In this document: positions 36,307 to 45,500 of the stretch, one piece after another
Layout: every line of letters begins with the position of its first letter
Position numbering within the stretch: the stretch's first letter is position 1
Origin: Desulfomicrobium escambiense DSM 10707
Lineage (GTDB): Bacteria > Desulfobacterota > Desulfovibrionia > Desulfovibrionales > Desulfomicrobiaceae
Direction of reading: 5' to 3'
DNA length: 64,000 bases
NCBI RefSeq assembly: GCF_000428825.1
Contig: NZ_AUAR01000014.1
Coordinates: 61,014-125,013 of the forward strand
Position numbers and translations under genes: made by a program
The notes under the pieces: model-generated
The model's input: only the letters and a program-made list of their open reading frames with translations
Told to the model about the DNA's origin: nothing
Database searches by the model: none

Positions 36307-36540
36307 ATGATGTGGAATTGCGGAACACTGCCCTGGTCCGGCGGCTGGATGATCGGACACTCCCTGTGGGGCCTGCTCCTCGTCGTGGGCGTCGGGGCGC
36401 TGCTCTGGACCGCCTGCAAGCCGCGACGACCCTCGGGCCCTTCGGCGGACAGGGCCGACTCCCTGGAGATTCTGAAACTCCGTCTGGCCCGGGGCGAGAT
36501 CAGCATCGAGGAATACAACACGTTGAAGTCGATGCTCTAA
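36307..36540 (+). CDS. Small membrane-anchored SHOCT domain protein
   Basis: 77-residue protein. An N-terminal hydrophobic helix (about 18-36, LWGLLLVVGVGALLWTACK) is followed by a linker and a C-terminal SHOCT motif (LEILKLRLARGEISIEEYNTLKSML). SHOCT helices are short oligomerisation modules at the ends of many envelope-stress proteins. GGAGG precedes the ATG. It is first in the transcript from the sigma-54 promoter at 36249, ahead of the ZraP-like gene. Confidence 0.8.
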   Translation: MMWNCGTLPWSGGWMIGHSLWGLLLVVGVGALLWTACKPRRPSGPSADRADSLEILKLRLARGEISIEEYNTLKSML

Positions 36541-36630
36541 AAGCCCTGCGGGGCGGAGCGACGAACCAGAGGCAACACCATGCCCTTTGCGGGCGAAAAC
36601 TTCATACCAAACCATCTAAGGAGAATAATC

Positions 36631-37152
36631 ATGAAAACGAACCGTAACGTCATCGCCACCTTCCTGACCCTGGCCTTCATCACCGCCTTCGCAGGCTTCG
36701 CATCCGCGCAGGGACACGGCATGATGGGTGGAATGGGCGCCATGACCCCTGAACATCAGGCCACGATGCAGAAGCTCCACGCCGATTTCAACACGGCCAC
36801 TGCCGACCTGCACAAGCAGCTCTTTGCCAAGGAATCCGAGCTCAATGCCGCGCTCTACGCAGACAAGCCCGACGAAAAGAAAATCGACGCCCTGACCAAG
36901 GAGATCGGCGAACTCAACGCCAAGATTTACACCGAACGGGTCAAGATGCACAGGGCCATGGCCAAGGAAGGCATCGTTCCCGGCGCGGGCGGCTGCCAGA
37001 TGATGGGCGGCAAGATGGGCGGCGGCATGATGGGCGGCGGCATGATGGGTGGCGGCATGATGGGCGGCATGCAGCATAACATGACGGGTAACGGAACCAC
37101 CGGACAAATGCCCGCCGGTCATGCCGGACACGGCACCCCGGCCCAGCAGTAA
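36631..37152 (+). CDS. ZraP/Spy-like periplasmic protein with Met-rich tail
   Basis: 173-residue exported protein. A signal peptide (1-26, ending FASA) is followed by a helical core about 38-120 (TPEHQATMQKLHADFNTA and onward) of the LTXXQ/ZraP type, periplasmic chaperone or metal-binding proteins. The C-terminal region is a Met/Gly repeat (units of GGGMM, about residues 127-150) with His and Met likely to bind soft metals such as copper or zinc (inference). Strong AAGGAG ribosome site. It is the probable main target of the ZraSR-like system, which it adjoins. Confidence 0.85.
   Translation: MKTNRNVIATFLTLAFITAFAGFASAQGHGMMGGMGAMTPEHQATMQKLHADFNTATADLHKQLFAKESELNAALYADKPDEKKIDALTKEIGELNAKIYTERVKMHRAMAKEGIVPGAGGCQMMGGKMGGGMMGGGMMGGGMMGGMQHNMTGNGTTGQMPAGHAGHGTPAQQ
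37009..37072 (+). repeat. Tandem repeat inside the ZraP-like gene
   Basis: Imperfect tandem copies of a roughly 15-base unit (GGCGGCATGATGGGC) encode the GGGMM repeats. Such tracts can change length by slippage in whole codons without shifting frame. Confidence 0.7.
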
Positions 37153-37189
37153 CACGGCCCCGCCGCTCGCGGCGAACCAGCCTCTCGAC

Positions 37190-37223
37190 AATTCCCCCGA
37201 GTTCGAACAGACTCGGGGGAATT
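37190..37223 (+). terminator. Hairpin after the ZraP-like gene
   Basis: AATTCCCCCGAGT (37190-37202) pairs perfectly with ACTCGGGGGAATT (37211-37223) around an eight-base loop. No T-run follows. Confidence 0.55.
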
Positions 37224-37267
37224 CGTCGTTCTCGGCCCGTCCGCGCAACCTTTTTTCCCCGTTCCCC

Positions 37268-38155
37268 ATGACCGACACCACTCACCTTCGCGGCATCCTC
37301 TTCGCACTGGGCGCCACCATCATCTGGTCCGGCAACTTCATCGTCGCCCGTCTCCTGAACCAGAGCATCGAACCGGCCACACTGTCCCTGCTGCGATGGG
37401 GCGTGGCCTTCCTGGGCCTGCTGCCTTTCGCCTGGCGGGCAGCCTGGACCGACCGGGCCACCATTCGCCGAAGCCTGCCGACCATGATCCCCATGGCGCT
37501 GCTGGGCGTCACGGTCTTCAACGCGCTCCTGTACACGGGCGCCCGAACCACCTCGGCACTGAACCTCTCGCTCATCGCCACCTCCACGCCGGTCTTCATC
37601 ATCCTTCTCGCCCGCGTCTTTCTGCACGAAAAGCTGACGGCGCGGAAAGCCCTGGGCCTGGCCGCAGCCCTGGGCGGCGTGTTGCTCCTGATCACCGGCG
37701 GCGAACCCACGCGCCTGCTCGGACTGCAATTCTCGACCGGCGACCTGTGGATGACCCTGGCCGCCGTCCTCTTCGCCGCGTACAGCATCATGGTGCGCAG
37801 GTACTCCGGGAAGCTGAGCCCGTCGGTCTTTCTGCTGACCCTCATCGGCACGGGCCTCGTCTTCCTCCTGCCGTGGGCCGGCTGGGAATACGCCGTCGCA
37901 GGACCGCCGGCGATCACCGCGGGCATGGCCTGCGCCATCCTCTACGTCGGGCTCGGCGCGTCCCTGGCCGCCTACGCCATGTGGAACAGCGCCGTGGCCT
38001 CCATCGGCCCGTCCCTGGCGGGGCTCATCTACTACAGCCTGCCGCTCTTCAGCGGGGCGACCGCGTTCCTTTTCCTGGGGGAACCCATGGGCCCGGTGCA
38101 TCTGGCCAGCGCGGGGTGCATCCTGGGCGGCATCGTGCTGGCCACGCGGGGATAA
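37268..38155 (+). CDS. EamA/DMT family transporter
   Basis: 295-residue inner-membrane protein with ten predicted helices in two EamA halves. The first half starts ILFALGATIIWSGNFIVAR; the second is around LWMTLAAVLFAAYSIMVRR. C-terminal FLFLGEPMGPVHLASAGCILGGIVL is typical. Members export metabolites and amino acids; the substrate is unknown. The ATG at 37268 is used because the extension to 37121 crosses the hairpin. It seems monocistronic. Confidence 0.88.
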   Translation: MTDTTHLRGILFALGATIIWSGNFIVARLLNQSIEPATLSLLRWGVAFLGLLPFAWRAAWTDRATIRRSLPTMIPMALLGVTVFNALLYTGARTTSALNLSLIATSTPVFIILLARVFLHEKLTARKALGLAAALGGVLLLITGGEPTRLLGLQFSTGDLWMTLAAVLFAAYSIMVRRYSGKLSPSVFLLTLIGTGLVFLLPWAGWEYAVAGPPAITAGMACAILYVGLGASLAAYAMWNSAVASIGPSLAGLIYYSLPLFSGATAFLFLGEPMGPVHLASAGCILGGIVLATRG

Positions 38156-38213
38156 TGCGGGTATGCAAGTTCTGCCCCTTGCCTTTGGCGGGCGGCGGGC
38201 CTAAGGACGGCTC

Positions 38214-38234
38214 GTCCCGGCATCCGGCCGGGAC
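38214..38234 (+). terminator. Hairpin between the EamA and MarC genes
   Basis: GTCCCGGC (38214-38221) pairs with GCCGGGAC (38227-38234) around ATCCG. No T-run; it could be a 3' end stem or a leader stem of the next gene. Confidence 0.35.
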
Positions 38235-38276
38235 ATGCACGCAACACCGCGCCGCCGGGCGCACACGGATACAGCC

Positions 38277-38870
38277 ATGATCACCCTTTTCGTCAGCCTG
38301 AGCATGAAGCTCTTCTTCCTGCTCACGCCCTTCTTCGTGCTGAGCGTCTTCCTGTCCATGACCGAGCACATGACCAAGACCGAGCAGCGCATGGTGGCCA
38401 TCCGCACGACCATGGCCGTCATGGTCATCAGCCTCATCCTCTATTTCGCGGGCAACCCCATCTTCTCCACCTTAGGCATCACCCTGGACGGCTTCCGCAT
38501 CGGCGCGGGGAGCCTGCTCTTCCTCTCGGCCGTGTCCTTGGTCTCGGGCAAGCGCTCAAGCCAGGAGGCGGCACCGGACGTGGACTTCGCCGTGGTGCCC
38601 CTGGCCATCCCCATCACCGTTGGCCCGGCCACCATCGGCACGCTCCTGATCCTGGGCGCGGAGTTGGGCGGCGCCACGGAACGGGCCGTGGGCGCGGGGG
38701 CGCTGATCTGCTCCTGCCTGTCCGTCGGCGTCCTGCTGCGCTCGGCCAGACCCCTGAAAAAGCTCCTCGGTTCCGTGGGCCTGTCCGTCATGACCAAGAT
38801 CACGGGCCTGGTCCTCTCGGCCATGGCCGCCCAGATCGTCTTCACCGGTATCAGGAATTTCCTGCACTGA
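38277..38870 (+). CDS. MarC family integral membrane protein
   Basis: 197-residue membrane protein with six helices of the MarC/UPF0056 family. It carries the family start (FFLLTPFFVLSVFLSMTEH) and the diagnostic VPLAIPITVGPATIGTLLILG segment. The function of MarC proteins is still unclear; the early link to multiple antibiotic resistance was not upheld. The ATG at 38277 matches the family N-terminus. The next gene starts three bases after its stop. Confidence 0.88.
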   Translation: MITLFVSLSMKLFFLLTPFFVLSVFLSMTEHMTKTEQRMVAIRTTMAVMVISLILYFAGNPIFSTLGITLDGFRIGAGSLLFLSAVSLVSGKRSSQEAAPDVDFAVVPLAIPITVGPATIGTLLILGAELGGATERAVGAGALICSCLSVGVLLRSARPLKKLLGSVGLSVMTKITGLVLSAMAAQIVFTGIRNFLH

Positions 38871-38873
38871 GCC

Positions 38874-39974
38874 GTGACGCACGCCGCACCGACAAAAGAC
38901 CTGCACGAGCTGGCCCGCCGGATTTCCGAAGGCTGTACCGAATGCCGCGCCTGCCAGTTCCGTTGCGAGTTCCTGAGCGAACACGGCACGCCCAAGGCGC
39001 TGGCCGACCGTTTTCTGACCACCGGCACGGGACGGGCCGCGGCCTTCGAGTGCAGCCTCTGCGGCCTGTGCTCCACGGTCTGCCCCATGGGCCTGCCCCT
39101 GAAGGCCTTCTTCCTGGCCATGCGCAGGGCGGCAATGGATGCGGGCCGGATCAGCCTCGTGCCGTACCGGGCGCGGCTCGACTACGAACGCTTTGGCGCA
39201 TCGCGGCTCATGAGCCTGTTCCGCCTGCCAGCCGGAGGCGATACGGTCTTCTTCCCGGGCTGCACCCTGCCCGGCCGTCATCCGGACACGACCAGGGCGC
39301 TTCTGGCCCATCTGCGCAACTGCATTCCCGACCTCGGGCTGGTCCTGTCCTGCTGCTTCAAGACGACCCACGACCTTGGCTGCCAGGATCGCTTCGACGT
39401 CCGCTTCGGAGCGCTTCTGGACCGGCTGCACGCCATGGGCGTGACCACGGTGCTGACGGCATGTCCCAACTGTTTCGCGGTCTTCACCGAATACGGCCGG
39501 GAATTGACAGTCAGGACCGTCTTCGACGTGCTGGCCGAGCATCCCGTGACCCGGGACGCCCATGTGCGTGGCTCGGCCGTGGTGCACACGCCCTGCCCGT
39601 ACCGTGGGGATGCGCACATCCAGGAGCGCATCAGGCTGATGGTCGAGGATACCGGACTCGACCCGGAAAAGACCAGGCAGGACGGCCCCTTGAGCCCCTG
39701 CTGCGGCGAGGGGGGCAGCGTCGGGCTGCTGCGGCCGGAGCTTGCCGCCGCCTGGGGCGCGAAAGCGGTCCGGCGGGCTGACGGGCGGGTCGTGGTCACC
39801 TCCTGCGCGGGGTGCGTGGCCTTCCTTTCCGGACACGCCCGCGCCGTGCATCTCCTGGACCTCGTCTTCCATCCGGCCAGAACCATGTCGGGAACCCTGC
39901 CGCGTCCCAAGGGCCTGGCCACCTACCTGCACCGCCTGCGCCTCAAGTGGCGGGCCCTCGCGCACATCCGTTAA
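38874..39974 (+). CDS. (Fe-S)-binding protein with two CCG domains (HdrD/GlpC-like)
   Basis: 366-residue cytoplasmic iron-sulfur protein. The N-terminal ferredoxin part binds two 4Fe-4S clusters through CTECRACQFRC and CSLCGLCSTVCP. The rest holds two cysteine-rich CCG modules (PGCTLPG with LSCCFKTTHDLG and ACPNC; then HTPCPY with LSPCCGEGG and SCAGC), as in heterodisulfide reductase D, GlpC and LutA proteins. These bind non-cubane clusters or pass electrons from flavoproteins. No flavoprotein partner is adjacent. A NapH-like membrane ferredoxin gene follows 46 bases later, suggesting a membrane electron-transfer pair. Start is GTG. Confidence 0.88.
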   Translation: MTHAAPTKDLHELARRISEGCTECRACQFRCEFLSEHGTPKALADRFLTTGTGRAAAFECSLCGLCSTVCPMGLPLKAFFLAMRRAAMDAGRISLVPYRARLDYERFGASRLMSLFRLPAGGDTVFFPGCTLPGRHPDTTRALLAHLRNCIPDLGLVLSCCFKTTHDLGCQDRFDVRFGALLDRLHAMGVTTVLTACPNCFAVFTEYGRELTVRTVFDVLAEHPVTRDAHVRGSAVVHTPCPYRGDAHIQERIRLMVEDTGLDPEKTRQDGPLSPCCGEGGSVGLLRPELAAAWGAKAVRRADGRVVVTSCAGCVAFLSGHARAVHLLDLVFHPARTMSGTLPRPKGLATYLHRLRLKWRALAHIR

Positions 39975-40020
39975 CGCTCACCGGATCGCGGCGATGCGCC
40001 GTGACCCTCCCCAGACAACC

Positions 40021-40998
40021 ATGATCACCATCTCGACATCATCCGTCCGTCAGCGGGTCATCCAATCCGCATTTCTCGTCCTCTGCCTGCACACGGGCTG
40101 GCAGTTTCACCGCTTCATGCTCTGGGCCACGGCCGCAAGCGACGCCTTCGCCCCCCGCCCGGCCTCGGTGGAGGCCTTCCTGCCCATCGCGGCCCTGATG
40201 GGCCTGCGCCGCCTCCTGGCCACCGGGACCTGGGACATGGTCCACCCGGCCGGCCTGGTCATCTTCCTGGCCGCCTTGGCCACGGCGGTTCTCCTGCGCA
40301 AGGGCTTCTGCGGCTATGTCTGCCCCGTGGGCCTCATTTCGGGGATGCTCAACGCCCTGGGCCGACGGCTGTCCCTGTCGCGCGTGCCGGGCCTGTGGGT
40401 CTCCAGGCTGCTGGCCGCGCCCAAGTATCTGGCCCTGGGCTTCTTCATCTACACCGTCTTCATCGGCATGGACATGCAGGCCCTCGAACAGTTCGCGACA
40501 TCGCCCTACAACTTCGTGGCCGACGCCCGCATGCTGCGCTTCTTCCAGAGCCCGTCCCGCACGACCCTCATGATCCTGGCCGCGCTGCTCGTACTCGGCG
40601 TCGGGCTGCGCAGCTTCTGGTGCCGGTATCTCTGCCCCTACGGCGCTCTGCTGGGTCTGCTGAGCTGGGCCAGCCCCATGCGCATCCACCGCGACAGCGC
40701 GTCCTGCGTGAACTGCGGCCGGTGCACCGGGGCCTGCCCCGGCTGCATCCGCGTGCAGGACCTGGAGCGGGTGCTCTCCCCGGAGTGTCTGGGCTGCATG
40801 CGCTGCCAGGAAGCGTGCCCCGTGGCCGGCTGCATCACCATGCGCGCCGCGGGCCGGACCGTCCCGGCCTGGGCCGTCGGCGTCGGCAGCGTGGCCGTCA
40901 TGCTCGGCGCGTGGCTGCTGGCCCTGGCCGCCGGACGCTGGGAGCAGGCCGTGCCCCTGCCCATGCTGCAGCGGTTCTATCAGATGTTTCTGGAGTAG
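40021..40998 (+). CDS. NapH/MauN-like membrane polyferredoxin
   Basis: 325-residue inner-membrane Fe-S protein. Several helices carry the twin CGYVCPVGLISG and CRYLCPYGALLG motifs typical of NapH/NosR/RdxA proteins. Two 4Fe-4S sets follow: CVNCGRCTGACPGC and CLGCMRCQEACPVAGC. A last helix near residue 290 anchors the C-terminus. Such proteins move electrons between the quinone pool and soluble or periplasmic acceptors. The start is uncertain (ATG at 40021, alternative ATG at 39993); neither has a good ribosome site. Its 3' end overlaps the convergent glycosyltransferase gene by 19 bases. Confidence 0.87.
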   Translation: MITISTSSVRQRVIQSAFLVLCLHTGWQFHRFMLWATAASDAFAPRPASVEAFLPIAALMGLRRLLATGTWDMVHPAGLVIFLAALATAVLLRKGFCGYVCPVGLISGMLNALGRRLSLSRVPGLWVSRLLAAPKYLALGFFIYTVFIGMDMQALEQFATSPYNFVADARMLRFFQSPSRTTLMILAALLVLGVGLRSFWCRYLCPYGALLGLLSWASPMRIHRDSASCVNCGRCTGACPGCIRVQDLERVLSPECLGCMRCQEACPVAGCITMRAAGRTVPAWAVGVGSVAVMLGAWLLALAAGRWEQAVPLPMLQRFYQMFLE

Positions 40999-41978
40999 AA
41001 GCCCCGGAGCAGGACGCCCAGGACTGCGGCCACACGGGCCGGGGAAAAGCGTTCGGCCACGGCCCGGGCCCGGACGCACATGGCCGGGTCGGGACCGCGC
41101 CGCACCAGGCGCAGCATCTCGCGCTCCAGGTGTCCCTCGTCGACCCGGGCCCAGAGCATGTCCGGGGTGAAGTGCGGCAGCAAACCGGCCATGCGGCCGC
41201 CCACCGCTTCAAGTTCGTAGTGCAGGGGCACGGAGTTGCCTTCGTCCATGTACTCCATGTTGCCCGACCAGCCCGTAGCCAGGACAGGCACGCCATGGCT
41301 CATGGCCTCGCTCAGTCCCAAGCCCCAGGCCTCGCCCCGGTGCGGGGCGACATAGGCCAGGGCCCCCCGGTGCAGGGCCGCAATCTGCCCGTCCGTCATG
41401 TCCCCGCCCAGGCTGACCACACCCGAGAGCCCCCGCAGAGGAACCTCCTTGCGGTATTGCTTGAGGACCAGCCGGACATCCGGAACCACGGCATGCACTC
41501 GGGCGAAGACCCGCAGCAGGGCTTCCAGATTCTTGCGCGGATTGAGCGCGTCCACGATGGAAAAGAAGTAGCGCCCCGCCCCGAGGCGTTCCGCTGCCCA
41601 GCGCAGATCCTGCGCGGCCGGTTCGACAACTTCGACCACGTGCGGCAGGACCTTCACGCACGGATGCCCCTGGGCCAGGGCATCGGCCGAAAACGTCGAC
41701 GCCGTCCACACCTCCCGCACCAGCGAAAGCCCCTGCCGGTAGACCTCCGGCAGGGTTCCCCCTTCCCATACCGCATACCCGGCCACGGGCATTTCGGACA
41801 GGATCGGACATGCGCGGAATATGCGCGGCCAGAACAACGGGTCCTCGTGAACCACGGCCAGATCCGCATCTTCCGGCCCTCTCGCGGGCTCGAATCCCGC
41901 CGTCTCCAGGCAGCGGACGTACGCCTCGCCTGCGCGCCGGTGGCTGATGTAGTCCGAAAGGCGCCACCAGACCTTCAT
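40980..41978 (-). CDS. Glycosyltransferase family 4 (group 1)
   Basis: 332-residue glycosyltransferase with a GT-B fold. The C-terminal half shows the nucleotide-sugar site: FSIVDALNPRKNLEALLRVF, then APHRGEAWGLGLSEAMSHGVPVLAT with the conserved Glu pair (E-x7-E pattern) and an NMEYMDEGNS segment. The acceptor is unknown; lipopolysaccharide or exopolysaccharide assembly is usual. The ATG at 41978 gives MKVWWRL and overlaps the stop of the NnrU-like gene by four bases, so it is translated in the RND operon. Confidence 0.85.
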   Translation of the reverse strand: MKVWWRLSDYISHRRAGEAYVRCLETAGFEPARGPEDADLAVVHEDPLFWPRIFRACPILSEMPVAGYAVWEGGTLPEVYRQGLSLVREVWTASTFSADALAQGHPCVKVLPHVVEVVEPAAQDLRWAAERLGAGRYFFSIVDALNPRKNLEALLRVFARVHAVVPDVRLVLKQYRKEVPLRGLSGVVSLGGDMTDGQIAALHRGALAYVAPHRGEAWGLGLSEAMSHGVPVLATGWSGNMEYMDEGNSVPLHYELEAVGGRMAGLLPHFTPDMLWARVDEGHLEREMLRLVRRGPDPAMCVRARAVAERFSPARVAAVLGVLLRGFYSRNI

Positions 41979-42592
41979 CGCGCAGCCCTGCCGCTCCGCG
42001 GCCACGGGAAGAACATGGGCGTCGACCGCTGGTAGTCCAGGTAGGCCTGGCCGTGGACGTGCACGAGCTTGCGCTCCTCAAGCCGCGCGCCGATCAGCAC
42101 GTAGCCCGTCAGCACCAGGCTGGTGACCAGTTCCGCCGCGTCGAAGGCCCCCGTGCGGGTCCAGAGCAGCAGAAGCGCACCGCCGTACCAGGGATGGCGG
42201 ACCCGCGCCAGGATGCCTGCGGTGCGCAGCTCTTCGGCATAGGGGCTGCCCGCGAAGGAACAGGCCGAGCGCAGCTGCGCCAGGCCGCCGACGACCTTCA
42301 GGTCGTACACCCGGGCCCCGGCCCAGAACAGCCACAGGGCCGCCCCGAGCAGGCCGAAGCGGACCACCGCCAGGGGGCCGTTCCAGGCGAGAAGCGGCTC
42401 CCCGGCCAGGGAATTCTTGAAGAGGAGAAGAGGCAGGAGGGTCAGCACGGCCAGGCCGTTGTAGGCCAGCCGGTACCAGGGGCACAGCCGGGGGAGACGG
42501 GCCGAGACGAGGCGCATCCAGCCCGGGCTTATGAGCAGGCTGTGCAGCGCCCCCCAGCATGCCCAGCCCAGGGCCAGCAGCGCGAGCTTCAC
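41975..42592 (-). CDS. NnrU/isoprenylcysteine methyltransferase-like membrane protein
   Basis: 205-residue membrane protein with about five helices. The C-terminal RHPWYGGALLLLW, followed by EERKLVHVHGQAYLDYQRSTPMF-type sequence, is the signature shared by NnrU, PEMT and ICMT-type methyltransferases that act on membrane substrates. The role is not clear. It overlaps the RND pump gene upstream and the glycosyltransferase gene downstream by four bases each. Confidence 0.78.
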   Translation of the reverse strand: MKLALLALGWACWGALHSLLISPGWMRLVSARLPRLCPWYRLAYNGLAVLTLLPLLLFKNSLAGEPLLAWNGPLAVVRFGLLGAALWLFWAGARVYDLKVVGGLAQLRSACSFAGSPYAEELRTAGILARVRHPWYGGALLLLWTRTGAFDAAELVTSLVLTGYVLIGARLEERKLVHVHGQAYLDYQRSTPMFFPWPRSGRAAR

Positions 42593-45500
42593 CCCACCAG
42601 GGATTCCCCGCCCTTGACGTCACGGCCGATCTCGTCATTCTCGCGGTCGTGGGAATGGTCGCGGGCCACGAGCATGTAGATGGACGGGATGATGAACAGG
42701 GTGAACAGCGTGCCTATGGCGATGCCGCCGACCAAGACCAGGCCGATGGAGTTGCGCGCCGCGGCCCCCGCGCCCGTGACCAGGGTCAGGGGGAAGTGGC
42801 CGGCTATGGTCGCGCCGGTGGTCATGAGAATGGGCCGCAGGCGGGTCATGGCCGCCTCGTGCACTGCCTCGCGCTTGGAACGCCCGAGCTTCTGCAACTG
42901 GTTGGCGAACTCGACGATGAGGATGCCGTTCTTGGAAACCAGCCCCACCAGAGTCACCAGGCCGACCTGCGAATAGATGTTCATGGTCGTGGTCCAGCCG
43001 GCGGTCCAGAAGGCCACGTTCGGGTCAGGCATCTTCAGGAAGGTGAAGATCAGCGCCCCGAACACGGCCAGGGGCACGGATCCGGCCAGAATGACGAAGG
43101 GATCGCGGAAGCTGTTGAACTGCGCCGCCAGGACCAGGAAGATCAGCACCACGGCCAGGCCGAAGGCCGTCAGGAACTTGTTGCCCTCGGTCCGCAGCTG
43201 GCGGGAGTCGCCGGTGTAGTCGATGACGTAGCCCTGGGGAAGGATGCCGGCGGCCTCGTCCTCCAGAAAACGCAGGGCCTCGTCCAGGGGCCGCACGGCC
43301 ACGCCGCTGATCTTGACCGCGTTGAGCTGCTGGAAGCGGTTCAGGGAGCGGGCCACGGTGGATTCCTTGATGGTCGCCACGGCGGACAGGGGCACGAGTT
43401 CGCCGTTCGGGCCGGTCACATGGATGTTGCCCAACTGGTCTGGGGTCAGCCGGTCGATGCGCTGCACCTGGGGGATGACCTTGTAGCTGCGGCCGTCGAT
43501 GTTGAAGCGGTTGACGAAGTTGCCGCCCAGCATGGCACCGATGTCGCCGCCCACGGAAGCCAGGTTCAGGCCCATGGCCGCGACCTTGTCGCGGTCCACG
43601 ACCAGTTCGGCTTGGGGCTGGTCGATCTTGACGTCGATGAGCGGCGGGAAGGCGAACATGCCGCTCTGCATGGCCTTCATCTGAAGCTGCCGGGCGAAGT
43701 CGAGAATCTCCTCCTGCGGCGCCGTCGAGGCCAGGACAAACTCCACCGGGAAGTCGCCGCCGCCGGGCAGGGCCGGCGGGGTGACCGGGAACATCTGGAT
43801 GCCCGGGATGGCGGCCAGGCCGGCCTGCACCTCGGGCAGGATCTCAGCCGCGGTGCGGTCGCGCTGTTCCCAGGGGGCGACGACCAGACCACTGAAGCCG
43901 CTGGACGGGAACGTGACTTGGAAGGTGAACTTCGCCTCGGGCGTGCTCAGGAAGACCCGGTTTGCAGCCGCGGCGTAGGCGCTCGTCTGGTCCAGGGTGG
44001 AATCGGCCGAGGCATCGAGAATGCCGAAGATGACGCCCTGGTCCTCGGTCGGGGACAGCTCCGTGGCGGACATGGTGAACATGGGCACGGACAGGACGCT
44101 GATGACGATCCAGATCACGTACACCGCCGGCCGGGCGTTGAGAGTGCCATCCAGGAGTCGCCCGTAGAAGCGACGCAGCTTGCCGAAATCGCGGGCAATG
44201 CGCCCGGCCAGCCCGTGCTCCTCCATGCCCGGCCTGAGGAGCTTGGCGGACATGACAGGCGACAGGGTCAGGGCCACGATGCCGGAGATGGTCACGGCCC
44301 CGGCCAGGGTGAAGGCGAACTCGCGGAACAGGGAGCCCGTCAGACCGCCCTGCAGGCCGATGGGCGCGTAGACCGCGGCCAGGGTGATGGTCATGGCGAT
44401 AAGCGGGCCGATCAGCTCGCGGGCGCCGAGGATGGCCGCGTTCAGAGGCGACTCGCCCTGGGACAGGTGCCGCTCCACGTTTTCGACCACGACGATGGCG
44501 TCGTCGACCACGAGCCCCACGGACAGGACCACGGCCAAAAGCGTCAGCAGATTCACGGTGAACCCGAAGGCCTGCATCAGGAAAACCGCGCCGATGAGCG
44601 ACAGGGGAATGGCGATGACCGGGATGGCCACGGCCCTGAAGGAACCCATGAAGAGAAAGATGATGATGACGACGATGATGAGCGTGTCGCCCAGGGTCTT
44701 CAGGACCTCGTGGATGGCGCTGTTGATGTACTCCGTGGCGTCGTAGGCCACCCGCCCCTCCATGCCCGAGGGCAGGGACTCCTGAATGGACTCCATCTCG
44801 GCGCGCACGAGCCGGATGACGTCGATGGAGTTGGCGTTGGGCAGGGGCCAGACGCCGATGAAGACCGCCGTCTTGCCCGTGAAGCGCACCTCCGAGCCGT
44901 AGTCCTCGGCGCCCAGAGCCACGTCGGCGATGTCGCCCAGCCGGATGACGGCCCCGTTCTCCGAGCGGATGGCCAGCTGCCTGAACTCGTCGGCCGAGCG
45001 CAGGTCCGTATCGGCCGTGAGGTTGATCTGCACCAGCTCGCCCTTGGTCTGACCCAGGGCCGAGAGGTAGTTGTTGGCTGCCAGGGCCTGGCGAACGGCG
45101 GCGGGGCTGACGTTCAGGGCGGCCATGCGGTCGGGCTTGAGCCAGATGCGCATGGCGAAGGTCCGCGCGCCCAGAATGTCGGCGCGCTGCACGCCGTTCA
45201 GGGTCGACAGGCGCGGCTGGACCACGCGCATGAGGTAGTCCGTGATCTGGTTCTGCTCCAGGTCGGTGGAGGAGAAGCTCAGGTAGGCCGAGGCGAACTG
45301 GCTGTCGGCCGATTCCACGTTCAGGATGGGCACTTCGGCGTCGGGCGGCAGGTCGCCGCGGACCTGGTCGACCTTGGCGCTGATCTCGGACAGGGCCTTG
45401 ATGGGGTCGTAGTTGAGCTTCAGCCGGACGTTGATGGTCGAGAGGTTCTGGGTGCTCTGGGACTGGATGTAGTCGATTCCGTCGGCCGCGGCGATGGCCC

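Noticed and set aside
41880..41900. GGCTCGAATCCC, resembling a tRNA T-arm
   Set aside because: Lies inside the glycosyltransferase coding region, and no acceptor or anticodon stem can be formed around it.
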